A stretch of 64,000 bases of DNA. Source: Bacteriovoracaceae bacterium (GTDB lineage: Bacteria; Bdellovibrionota; Bacteriovoracia; Bacteriovoracales; Bacteriovoracaceae). Under the pieces are notes generated by a model. It saw nothing but the letters and a program-made list of their open reading frames with translations, did not search any database and was not told the origin of the DNA. Below, piece after piece: positions 9,080 through 17,482 of the stretch (position 1 is the stretch's first letter; each line of letters begins with the position of its first letter). The translations under genes were made by a program, and so were the position numbers. The stretch is from assembly GCA_028101965.1 (NCBI GenBank), contig JAOHMI010000001.1:1-64000 (forward strand). The letters are read 5' to 3'.

Positions 9080-9534
9080 AATTAAATTTAATTATTCTTT
9101 CTATCTTTTTGACTCTCATTGCATGTGTAGAGGAAAAGGAGACTCCTGAAAAGACCCTTTCTATTTACTTGAAAGAGAGAACTAGCTCACAGGTTGATCT
9201 TGAATTTTATCAATCCTACACAGCAGGAAAGATGTTGGCTTCAGTGGAAGCTTTAAATGAAGAAGAGTTTAATGAATATTCTCGGCCGATCGATGTGAAG
9301 AAGAAGAAATTTAAAATAATGAAAAAGAACTGCATAGAGGAGGATAATTCTTGCTTCCTGACTTATATAATCAGTTATGATACCCCAACGGAGAAACCGG
9401 AAACAAGTGCCCAGGTTAAAAAAATTGCCGAGATGAAGAAAATCGAAAATTCGTGGAAAATAGTAGAAGTAGTAAACGTTAAAACGTTTTACGAAAATAA
9501 GGAGTCTATTGATATAACTCCTGAATCTAACTAG
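9076..9534 (+). CDS. Putative lipoprotein, function unknown
   Basis: This 152-residue protein begins with a short signal peptide and a lipobox-like LTLIAC, followed by a Glu/Lys-rich mature part. It overlaps the PilZ-like membrane gene by 4 nt, so the two are probably translated together. The mature region (about 130 residues, predicted mixed alpha/beta with a central CIEEDNSCF pair of cysteines) resembles small NTF2-like lipoproteins only in general shape. No enzyme motif is visible. Confidence 0.75.
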   Translation: MKLNLIILSIFLTLIACVEEKETPEKTLSIYLKERTSSQVDLEFYQSYTAGKMLASVEALNEEEFNEYSRPIDVKKKKFKIMKKNCIEEDNSCFLTYIISYDTPTEKPETSAQVKKIAEMKKIENSWKIVEVVNVKTFYENKESIDITPESN

Positions 9535-9588
9535 ATCTTAGTTTCGGTTCCTCATCGTTTCAAGGTCGCAGGCATTAGGGTGATGACC

Positions 9589-9972
9589 ATGAATTACGAT
9601 GATTCGAATATATTAACTTTTTTAGTGGATGAGACTTTGAGGAATTCCTCCAATGAAACTAGTTTAGTACCACTAATTTTTTCTTATAATCAAGAATTAA
9701 AAAGTTATCGCTTCACGGATGCCACTGATCGAGAGCGCTATCTCGATCTCCCAATGAATTTTTTAAAATTTTCTCAACTCATGGAAAAGCAATTTATTCA
9801 GCTCTCCATCGAATCAAGAGATGATAGGGATTTCTTATTGATTTTAAAAGATTATTTTTCACTTCATGATGAAATTAGAGACTTAAAGATTGTTCATCAT
9901 CAAACAAAAGAGAATCACTTCGTCGTTAAGTGTGAGTACCTTGATCAGTCACAAGATACTCAGGCAGCTTAA
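9589..9972 (+). CDS. Conserved-looking cytoplasmic protein, unknown
   Basis: This protein of about 127 residues has no signal peptide or membrane segment. I chose ATG 9589 because AGGG at 9577-9580 lies 8 nt upstream; GTG 9580 and ATG 9583 are in-frame alternatives. It is acidic, mostly helical by composition, with a His-containing segment (KIVHHQTKENHF) near the C-terminus. It follows the lipoprotein gene by about 50 nt on the same strand. I do not recognise a family. Confidence 0.6.
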   Translation: MNYDDSNILTFLVDETLRNSSNETSLVPLIFSYNQELKSYRFTDATDRERYLDLPMNFLKFSQLMEKQFIQLSIESRDDRDFLLILKDYFSLHDEIRDLKIVHHQTKENHFVVKCEYLDQSQDTQAA

Positions 9973-9989
9973 TTATATTTGTCTAATTT

Positions 9990-10337
9990 TTATTTTTGGA
10001 AATTACTTACTGTTACACAGATAGAGAATCTATTTACCATCTTTGTTTTTCTTCCAACTTTTTTCTTAACTTCATAGGAAGTTATAACTGGTTGAGAAAC
10101 AAAGTTAATTTTTTCAACTTTATAGAATCCAGTTTTTATGGTTGGATTGTTCTCTGTTTCAGGGACAGTTGGTTCCCGGTCGATATAAATTGTATTTGCA
10201 AAAGCATCCAATTCTGAATTAAGCAACAATTTTGCTTTTGTAATGCTATTAGCCTCTTTACAAACTATTCCAGATCGCTCATTTGCAAAAATTGAAAATG
10301 AACTCATAATTAAAAGTGATGCGAATAGTATCTTCAT
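9990..10337 (-). CDS. Small secreted protein, unknown
   Basis: The start is ATG 10337, preceded by a GGGGG-rich ribosome binding site (10342-10346). The roughly 115-residue product begins with a signal peptide cleaved near IFANE, leaving about 95 residues with two cysteines (IVCKEAN and FSICVTV) that could form a disulfide. It converges on the upstream plus-strand gene with an 18-nt gap. No family is recognised. Confidence 0.75.
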   Translation of the reverse strand: MKILFASLLIMSSFSIFANERSGIVCKEANSITKAKLLLNSELDAFANTIYIDREPTVPETENNPTIKTGFYKVEKINFVSQPVITSYEVKKKVGRKTKMVNRFSICVTVSNFQK

Positions 10338-10483
10338 TGTTACCCCCAAAGTGTATTTGAGACTTTTTTATTTAATTTGGGAGTGAATGTATTTAGGAAA
10401 TTGGAATTTTGAATAAATTATCTAATTAAAAAACCGTAGAGATCAATAAAACAGAGAATTTGGGTATTAGGTAATGAGAGGAT

Positions 10484-10512
10484 TCCAAGCACAACAGTTT
10501 GCTGTGCTTGGA
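10484..10512. terminator. Perfect 10-bp stem-loop
   Basis: TCCAAGCACA at 10484-10493 and TGTGCTTGGA at 10503-10512 are perfect reverse complements around a 9-nt loop. It lies just beyond the 3' end of the minus-strand TIM-barrel gene. The T-tract is weak on either strand, so it is terminator-like rather than a certain intrinsic terminator. Confidence 0.6.
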
Positions 10513-10539
10513 TTTATACTTTTAAATACATAATTTTGT

Positions 10540-11379
10540 TTACTGAAGTGTTCCGAAAAATTCTTTTAACATAACCGCATCTTTTTCTAGGTTTGGACTG
10601 TTACAGATTACATATCCTTTACAGCTTTTATCCTTAAGCGCTTTTAAAAGATCTCTCCAATTAAATTTTGATTGATCAAGGTTGAGGTGCTTTAAATCGC
10701 CTTTAGAGTTGCTACTAATTCCTGAAATATGAATGTGCATTTCATCCAGGGCCGCTCTTCCTAGCTCTCTTTCAACACGAGTAAGTGTTTCCATGAATCC
10801 ATCATAGTCATTAACTTCACCAGTTCTGGCAAAGAGGTGACTAAAATCAAGGCATGGCTTACAGCTCATAACAGACTTGGTTAAGCTAATTAATTCTTCG
10901 AGTGACCCAAACTGGCTGGTTTTTCCAGTAAGTTCCGGACGAAGTTCGATTTCAATATCAAGGCGAGATAATCTCTCTTCAATAACATTCATGCTTTTTT
11001 CAACAAGATCGAAAACATCATAGGGTGAGTCTTTCATGTAGAAAGCAGCGTGGAAGGTCATGGACTCAGCTCCACAGAGGTCAGATATCTTAGCTGTTTG
11101 AATAATTCTTTCTACTGAAGAATCAATTTTATCTTGTTCACGTGCATTTAGATTGATGTAATAAGGACCGTGACTGGTCAAAGGAACATTTAATTCATAA
11201 CTAACTTTTCTTAAAGCCGAGGAAACTTCCTCTTTCATTCTTACTCCATGCGCAAATTCAAGCTGCATGCAGTCAAGTCCTAGCTCGTGAATTTTTTGAA
11301 CTCCATCCACAGGACTATTTTTCCTTTGCGTCGCGTTTGGTACTCCGGCAGTACCGAAAAGTAGTGTATCAAAACTCAT
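10540..11379 (-). CDS. Endonuclease IV-like TIM-barrel protein lacking one metal ligand
   Basis: This 279-residue protein has the AP endonuclease IV/xylose isomerase-like fold. Nearly all metal ligands of E. coli Nfo have counterparts: His70 (SHGPYY), His110 (TFHAAF), Glu145 or Glu149 (ELRPEL), Asp178 and His181 (CLDFSHLF), His in MHIHISG near 215-217, Asp228 and His231 (GDLKHL). The last ligand, Glu261 in Nfo (usually ESP or ETP here), is Asn260 in VICNSP. The family cuts DNA at abasic sites using three zinc ions; loss of this Glu may weaken or alter activity. AGGAGAG sits 5 nt before ATG 11379. The gene stands alone. Confidence 0.85.
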   Translation of the reverse strand: MSFDTLLFGTAGVPNATQRKNSPVDGVQKIHELGLDCMQLEFAHGVRMKEEVSSALRKVSYELNVPLTSHGPYYINLNAREQDKIDSSVERIIQTAKISDLCGAESMTFHAAFYMKDSPYDVFDLVEKSMNVIEERLSRLDIEIELRPELTGKTSQFGSLEELISLTKSVMSCKPCLDFSHLFARTGEVNDYDGFMETLTRVERELGRAALDEMHIHISGISSNSKGDLKHLNLDQSKFNWRDLLKALKDKSCKGYVICNSPNLEKDAVMLKEFFGTLQ

Positions 11380-11873
11380 ATTCTCTCCTAAAACTAAATT
11401 AGCTAAAAAAATGCTCTCTATATTTTTTTATTCTCTATGTAAAATTTTTTACCCCATAGATAACCATTAAACACATGGGTTATCAAATTTTAGTTTGCTA
11501 TAGCTTTGCTATATCCAAATAACCGGCGAGATAATTTCTTCTTCCTATTCAAGGTTGAATAGTGGAAGGCTTTTAGAGGAGATTGAATTTAAGAAGGTGC
11601 ACACCATTGTTGACTTAGAAATGGCAGTGTTAAAATTCAAATATAAATGTTGATTAAAGTGATTGAAATGAATTTGCCCCTTAAATTCTTTCAGAAATTG
11701 CCCCTAGTAAAAGTTTGCTTTTTAATCTACTTTCGTAGATCAACGCCCCAAGCCAGACTCTTATAGCTTTTCAAAGCTGAGGCGTCATCAAAAAGCGGGC
11801 GATCCAGTAAAAATTATGTATTATATTAATATTACGGTTTTATTTAGTTAGAAATCAGTAGAGGTGATTGATT
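11380..11873. other. Intergenic region with several small inverted and direct repeats
   Basis: No convincing gene. It holds GATAACC/GGTTATC (11459-11465 and 11478-11484), a perfect TATAGC-ttt-GCTATA hairpin (11499-11513), two direct copies of GAAWTTGCCCCT (11670-11681 and 11694-11705) 24 bp apart, an ATCTAC/GTAGAT hairpin near 11728 and an AGCTTT/AAAGCT hairpin near 11766. These could be operators or RNA structure upstream of the pseudo-HtpX/kinase operon. Confidence 0.5.
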
Positions 11874-12587
11874 TTGCAAAAATTAATTTTTATATTTCTT
11901 TATTTCGTAAATTTCTTATTTTTAGATCTCTTTTTACTGATATTCTTACCAACTGATTATTATTTTATGGTGGTTTCGATCACTATGTTCGTTGCATTCC
12001 TAGTTTTATACTTTTCCGCACACATTGTTCTGATTTCTCTTGGTGCGCGTCATGCTCAAGAGCATGATCATATCCACTTTTATACTCATTTAAAGAACCA
12101 ATGTTTTTTTTATGGATTAGATGTACCCGAAATTTACTTTTATTCATCTTCAAGTGAAAAAATAAACAAATGGCTATCATCTTTAAGTTACGATTTTGTT
12201 TTAATTAACCGGAATACATTAAATGCGGCCAATGATTATGAGAGAGAAAAAGTTTTAGACAAATTAATTCAAGAAAAAATGAATGACCGAACTTGGTTAA
12301 AAACATCCGTTGATTCTTTATTGATTTTATTCCTTCACTTAATTTCTTTTTTCAGCAATTTAGTTTCATTTCGAAATAATAATATTCGCAATGCGGTCTT
12401 TTTTGCTGGATTACTCTTTTTTATTCCTTTTTTCTTTTCTTATTATTTAATATTAATGGACTCGAACAAGTTAAAGGATCAACTGAATATTTTTGCAAGA
12501 CTTAAATATTTTGCGAATAAGCAGTCGGAGAAAGTAGATGATCCAAAGGTACTACTTTTGGATGCGATCTTAGTTGAAGAAATTTAA
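11874..12587 (+). CDS. HtpX-like membrane protein without the zinc motif
   Basis: The start is probably TTG 11874, 7 nt after GAGGTG (11861-11866); TTG 11868 is an alternative. The protein has two N-terminal transmembrane segments, a soluble loop and two more segments, the HtpX (M48B) layout. PEIYFYSSSSEKINKWLSS matches the strand containing the conserved Asn, and YDFVLINRNTL the next strand, but HExxH is replaced by LIQEK. It is therefore probably a non-catalytic relative. It abuts the CHASE2 kinase gene with no gap, so it may be a sensor accessory. Confidence 0.7.
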   Translation: MQKLIFIFLYFVNFLFLDLFLLIFLPTDYYFMVVSITMFVAFLVLYFSAHIVLISLGARHAQEHDHIHFYTHLKNQCFFYGLDVPEIYFYSSSSEKINKWLSSLSYDFVLINRNTLNAANDYEREKVLDKLIQEKMNDRTWLKTSVDSLLILFLHLISFFSNLVSFRNNNIRNAVFFAGLLFFIPFFFSYYLILMDSNKLKDQLNIFARLKYFANKQSEKVDDPKVLLLDAILVEEI

Positions 12588-14483
12588 ATGAACTTATCTA
12601 AATTTAAAATTCTTAATTCATTGAAGAAAATTGAATATTCCAATTTATATCCACTGTTTTTCACACTGATATTTATTTTAATCCTGCTTCAATACAGCTT
12701 TCATAGCTTAGACGCCATTTTTTACGATTTATGGGTAAGAAATGATGTTGGAATACAAGAGGATAGTGAAGTTGTTCTCATTTTGATGGATGAAGAAACG
12801 GATCAGTTTTTAGGAGAAATTTATCCCTATAGTTATGCAACTCACGTAAAGTTTATTCAGAAGCTGGTTGCAGACGAACCCGGAATCGTAAGTTTTATTA
12901 CCCCATTATCTGAACCGGATAACGAGATTGAACAAAAATACTTGAATGAATTCAAGAGCTACCTAGTAAAATACGTTGAGGAGGGAGGCTATTATCGCTT
13001 CGGAACCAATGCGGATATTTGGGGGGAACAGTTACCAACGCTAGACTTAAAAGATTTAGGTCATTCTCTGGCCCTGGTGAATGTGGATAATGTTTCATTT
13101 GCTCGGGATGATGTCAGTCGTAGGGCCATATTGAATATATCTGGCGAGGACACCCTTCATTTGGTTCTTTCAAATGTTTATAAAAGGAAAATCGGTGAAA
13201 AGGAAAAAATCGCCACTGCCTATAATGGAGCTTATTATAATAAAGATGCAGATGCTACTTTTACTCTCTTCCGCTATAGTAGCTCTACCACAGAGTTTGA
13301 TACTGCCATGAAGACTATTCCTTACCACAGAGTCATGGTAGGTAATTTTCCCTCTGGATACTTTAAAGATAAAATTGTTTTAATAGGGCCGAAGTATTTC
13401 TCTAATTCTGATGATTTTGTGAAAACTCCTTTTAATAAAAGGGATGAAACCAGCTCTAAACTAATTGTTCATGGAAATATTATTGATTCTCTGATTAAAA
13501 ATAAATCAGTTTTCCAAGTACCTAAAATTGTTTCTGATTTAATTTCCATTTTTGTAGCGATCTTTCTAAGCTTTATTATTTCTCGTGTTCAACCAACCAG
13601 AGGATTACTCTTCACTGTTGGACTCATGTTTTCAATTTTGGTTTTATCCTATTTGTTATTCATAACTTTTGGTTATTGGATTAAATTAAGTCATATTATC
13701 CTTTCTATCTTTGTGGTTTATTATATATGGGTTCCCTTTAGGGCCATCGCTGAATATCAAACGAGGTATGCGATTCAAGAAGAATCAAAACTGATTAAAA
13801 AAGTTGATAATTTAAAACAAAACTTTATTTCGCTTATGAGCCATGATTTAAAAACCCCCGTAGCGAAAATCGCCGGGATTGCAGACCTGCTCAAAGTGCA
13901 ATTTAATAATACATCTGAGCAAAAAAATCTGATTGATTCAATTATCCTTTCCACAAAAGAATTAAATAATTTTATCACCTCAATCCTGGATCTGACCAAA
14001 ATTGAGTCAAGAAACCTAAATCTCAAAAAAGAAAACCGAGATGTGAATCAGTTTGTTGAAGCAACTGTTAAGAAATATCAATTCGAAATTCAGCAAAAAA
14101 ATATTCATATAGATTCAGAGCTTTCTCCGATTTATCCCATTTCCGTAGATGTTAACTTAATAAACAGGGTGATTTCTAATATTGTGGAAAATGCCATAAA
14201 ATATACTCCTGAAGGAAGCAAAATTGAGATTAAAACCTGGGATGATCAAGACTGGGTGTACATTTCAATTAAAGATAATGGGCCTGGGATAGATCAAGAC
14301 AACTTAGAGCATATTTTTGAGAAATTCTATCGTGTCAAAAATGATCTTTCTCATACGGTCAAAGGTTCTGGTTTAGGATTGTATTTAGTTAAGTATTTTG
14401 TGGAGTTACATGAGGGACAAATCATAGCTGACTCAATTGTAGGCGAAGGGACAAATTTTACAATTCAGCTGCCAAATCGTTGA
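12588..14483 (+). CDS. CHASE2-domain sensor histidine kinase
   Basis: This 631-residue protein has an N-terminal membrane segment, an extracytoplasmic CHASE2 domain (about 45-305, with LDAIFYDLWVRN and VLILMDEETD), and about three closely spaced transmembrane helices (310-385). HisKA (SLMSHDLKTPVAKI, His near residue 418) follows. The HATPase domain shows NIVENAIKYTP, DNGPGID, FEKFYR and GSGLGLYL. CHASE2 senses unknown periplasmic signals. The next gene is an NtrC-type response regulator about 100 nt downstream, its probable partner. All catalytic boxes are intact. Confidence 0.93.
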   Translation: MNLSKFKILNSLKKIEYSNLYPLFFTLIFILILLQYSFHSLDAIFYDLWVRNDVGIQEDSEVVLILMDEETDQFLGEIYPYSYATHVKFIQKLVADEPGIVSFITPLSEPDNEIEQKYLNEFKSYLVKYVEEGGYYRFGTNADIWGEQLPTLDLKDLGHSLALVNVDNVSFARDDVSRRAILNISGEDTLHLVLSNVYKRKIGEKEKIATAYNGAYYNKDADATFTLFRYSSSTTEFDTAMKTIPYHRVMVGNFPSGYFKDKIVLIGPKYFSNSDDFVKTPFNKRDETSSKLIVHGNIIDSLIKNKSVFQVPKIVSDLISIFVAIFLSFIISRVQPTRGLLFTVGLMFSILVLSYLLFITFGYWIKLSHIILSIFVVYYIWVPFRAIAEYQTRYAIQEESKLIKKVDNLKQNFISLMSHDLKTPVAKIAGIADLLKVQFNNTSEQKNLIDSIILSTKELNNFITSILDLTKIESRNLNLKKENRDVNQFVEATVKKYQFEIQQKNIHIDSELSPIYPISVDVNLINRVISNIVENAIKYTPEGSKIEIKTWDDQDWVYISIKDNGPGIDQDNLEHIFEKFYRVKNDLSHTVKGSGLGLYLVKYFVELHEGQIIADSIVGEGTNFTIQLPNR

Positions 14484-14580
14484 AATTAATGGTAGGATTT
14501 AGTCATGCGCACCAGATGGAGTTGGTCGAACGAGGATGAATTCAAAACATCAATATCTTTGATGAGACCAGGAGTTTAAA

Positions 14581-16091
14581 ATGCATAAAGTTTTAGTCGT
14601 CGATGATGATTTAGTTTTACAACAATCGGTTCAAAAAGCTTTAGAGTTTCATCACTTTAATGTGGATGTTGCCAATAACGGTAAAGAAGCTGTTAATGCT
14701 ATTTATCGGGATAAGTACGATCTAGTTGTGATGGATGTGAACATGCCAGAAATGGATGGGATCACGGCCCTCACCGAAATAAAAAAAACATGACCCTTCA
14801 ATTATTGTCATTATCCTTACTGCTTATTCAAATGTAACGGATGCGGTAAAAGCGGTAAAAGAGGGAGCTTATAACTATCTTGAAAAACCAATCTCAGGTG
14901 AAGCCCTAACAGCTTTAATTAAGCGAGCCCTAAAAGCAAAATCGCTTGTTGAAACAACAGCTTTTTCTGCACCGACACTTTCTTTGGGAAGTAGTGATGA
15001 TGATAAATTTGTCGGTGAATCCAATGCTATGAAGAAAGTCTTCAGTGTTATTTCGAAGCTAGCGAAAGTTTCTACCCCAGTTTTGATTCGAGGAGAGTCG
15101 GGAACAGGTAAAGAGTTGGTTGCTAAAGCGATTCATTATAACGGTCCCCGTAAGGATGAGAAGTTTGTTACTATAAACTGTGGGGCTATTCCGGAAAATT
15201 TAATTGAATCAGAATTATTCGGCCATGAGAAGGGTGCCTTTACTGGTGCGACAGAGCGTAAATTAGGTAAATTTCAATATGCTTCTGGGGGAACTTTATT
15301 TCTAGATGAAATTGGAGATATTTCTCAAGCCATGCAGGTTAAACTTTTAAGAGTTCTGCAAGAAAAACAATTTACTCCGATAGGATCAAATCGTGTCGTT
15401 AATGTTGATGTGCGAATTATCGCAGCTTCACATAAACCATTTGAAGAAATGATTAAAGAGGGAACATTCAGAGAAGATTTATTTTATCGTCTCAATGTTT
15501 TGCCCGTTTATTTACCTCCTTTAAGAGAGAGAAAATCAGATCTTCCCCATTTGATTGGTTATTATATTGATTACTTTAACTCTGTTCATAATTTAGAAAT
15601 AAAAAAACTTAATGAAGAAGCTACTAAGCTATTAGAGAACTACGATTGGCCAGGAAATATTCGTGAGCTTCGAAATGTTATCGAACATTGCTTTATCATG
15701 GAAAGCTCAGAGGTTATTTCACTCGATTCATTTCCGTCAAATATTACTCATAAAGCTCAGCCTTCAGAGTCTGATGATCCAATTAAAGAAGAATCTCAAA
15801 TTGACTTTAAAGGAATTCAAAATTCAGTTTTAGATCAAACAGATAGTTCTGAAGATGAAAAATCTGATCGTGAGTATAACTTTACTTACGGTGAGATGAA
15901 TGAGGGTAAAATTAAACTTGATTTTCAAGTTACCAAAGATCGATTTGAAAAAAGAATTTATTACTCAGGCTTTAGTGGTGAATAAAGGTAAAATTAATCA
16001 AACCGCTTTGAATGCTAATATCCCTAAAAAAACATTATTACGAAAGATAGAAAAATATAATATTAATCCAAAAGAGTATTATGCAAGATAA
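14581..16091 (+). pseudogene. NtrC-family sigma-54 response regulator interrupted by two 1-bp frameshifts
   Basis: Three reading-frame pieces make one regulator of about 500 residues. Piece one (14581-14793) is the receiver N-half with VVDDD and the phospho-acceptor in VVMDVNMPEMDG. It stops at 14791 after an A8 run (14781-14788); removing one A restores the receiver C-half (ILTAYS, LEKP). The AAA+ domain has GESGTGKE, GAFTGA and GGTLFLDEI, and runs to a second break at an A6 run (15948-15953). Removing one A gives the Fis-type helix-turn-helix ending at 16091. ATG 14581 follows AGGAG. The kinase upstream and lspA (11-nt overlap) are intact. It may be a true pseudogene, slippage-decoded or an assembly error. 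Confidence 0.85.
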
Positions 16092-16653
16092 ACAAGTAAC
16101 TGCGAGTGGAAGATTTTGGACCATGGCGATTTTAATCGCGGTCTTAATTTTGGTGGATCAATTTTCCAAAGGATATTTTCAATCGAACTATGCTTTAGGT
16201 GAATCACGGCCAGTTATTGAAGGGCTATTTAATTTTACCTATGCTCAAAATACGGGTGCCGCCTTTGGCATGGGTCAAGAGTATCATAAATATGTCCGGT
16301 ATTTTATGTTCCTGTTTATTCCTACAGGTGCTGTTTTGTGGTTGTTCTACCTACTCTTCACTTCCCTGAGAGGGCCATATATTCGGGTTTTGGCTTATTC
16401 TCTCATTATTGCCGGAGCTATCGGAAATTTAATCGATCGCTATGCTTTAGGCTACGTTGTGGATTTCTTTCATTTTTATCATAAAGATTGGCATTTTGCC
16501 GTCTTCAATGTTGCGGACTCATGCATTACCGTTGCCGCATTTTTATTGGGAATTGATTTTTTAATTAATCCTCATCCCAATAAAAAAAATAAAGATGGGA
16601 AAAATAAAGCAGAGAAGAACGATGTTAAAAAAAATCAACCCTCAGCTTCATAA
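16081..16653 (+). CDS. lspA: Lipoprotein signal peptidase (signal peptidase II)
   Basis: This 190-residue, four-helix inner-membrane protein shows LspA motifs in order: DQFSK, NTGAAFG, AGAIGNLIDR (first catalytic Asp) and FNVADS (second catalytic Asp). It removes the signal peptide from diacylglyceryl-prolipoproteins, of which many are encoded nearby. A Lys/Asn-rich C-terminal tail of about 25 residues extends past the family core. It begins 11 nt inside the response-regulator reading frame and is followed after 12 nt by an Lgt-family gene, so lipoprotein maturation genes are linked to a two-component system here. Confidence 0.96.
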   Translation: MQDKQVTASGRFWTMAILIAVLILVDQFSKGYFQSNYALGESRPVIEGLFNFTYAQNTGAAFGMGQEYHKYVRYFMFLFIPTGAVLWLFYLLFTSLRGPYIRVLAYSLIIAGAIGNLIDRYALGYVVDFFHFYHKDWHFAVFNVADSCITVAAFLLGIDFLINPHPNKKNKDGKNKAEKNDVKKNQPSAS

Positions 16654-16665
16654 GCAGAATTAATC

Positions 16666-17379
16666 TTGCTTCCTTATTTTAAATTAGGTGATTCATTTAT
16701 CCTTTACTCTTATCCAATTATGTTGGGTATGGCTTTATTTGCTTCAAAGCATGCCTTCGAAAAAATGTTGAATACTTATGAAATTAATTTACCTCAATTA
16801 AGAAAGAATATTTTGATTTTTTCATTAATTTCATCCTGTTTTGTGGGGGCAAAGATTCTTTTTATTTTATCTCAAAATGCTGTGCCCATGGAAAAGCTAA
16901 CTCTTAATCCTAGTTTTTGGTTAGGGGGAGGGTTAGTTTATTACGGAGCTCCAATTCTCTCATTTTTTATCATTTTATTTTTTAGTAAAGTATTTAAGAT
17001 AAAGTTCAATAAGTTACTAGCTGCTTTTCTCATGGCCATAAGTATTGGGCACGCCTTTGGAAGAATAGGTTGTTTTTTAGCAGGATGTTGCTTTGGAGAT
17101 TTATTTCATCTTCCGGTGCAGATGATTGAGTCGGTCTATTTATTCGGACTTTTTATTGTTCTGACAAAGTATTTTCTAAAACATCCAAATAAAATTATTT
17201 TCATCTATTTTTTGTTTTATCCTATTTTTCGGTTTTTGATTGAGTTTGTTCGGCAAGACCCGATTCGTGGTGAGGTTTTTAATTTATCTACTTCTCAGTT
17301 TTTGTCCCTATTGATTATTTTTCTTTTATTAACTTATGTTAAAATTTTTACAAGGCATCTTGATCGAGATCAATCTTAG
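16666..17379 (+). CDS. Lgt-family prolipoprotein diacylglyceryl transferase (short form)
   Basis: This 237-residue polytopic membrane protein carries the Lgt hallmark GRIGCFLAGCCFG, a GGGLVYYGAP segment corresponding to the family's GGL-GG region, and FRFLIEFVRQDPIRG near the C-terminus. Lgt attaches diacylglycerol to the lipobox cysteine before LspA acts, and lspA lies immediately upstream. The protein is shorter than E. coli Lgt (about 290 residues), as in the GCF-type subfamily seen in other bacteria. The start TTG 16666 has a poor ribosome binding site. It could be the main Lgt or a specialised paralogue. Confidence 0.85.
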   Translation: MLPYFKLGDSFILYSYPIMLGMALFASKHAFEKMLNTYEINLPQLRKNILIFSLISSCFVGAKILFILSQNAVPMEKLTLNPSFWLGGGLVYYGAPILSFFIILFFSKVFKIKFNKLLAAFLMAISIGHAFGRIGCFLAGCCFGDLFHLPVQMIESVYLFGLFIVLTKYFLKHPNKIIFIYFLFYPIFRFLIEFVRQDPIRGEVFNLSTSQFLSLLIIFLLLTYVKIFTRHLDRDQS

Positions 17380-17399
17380 AATATTATAACTTAAAATTT

Positions 17400-17432
17400 A
17401 AATTAATGGTCCCTACGCCCTATCATTAATTT
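17400..17432. terminator. 9-bp inverted repeat after Lgt-family gene
   Basis: AAATTAATG (17400-17408) and CATTAATTT (17424-17432) are perfect reverse complements around a 15-nt loop, 20 nt past the stop codon. The stem is AT-only apart from one pair, so termination strength is uncertain. Confidence 0.4.
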
Positions 17433-17482
17433 CATTCAAAATAAAATAACTACTTTATTTGTACAAAATAGGAGCTGCATTC

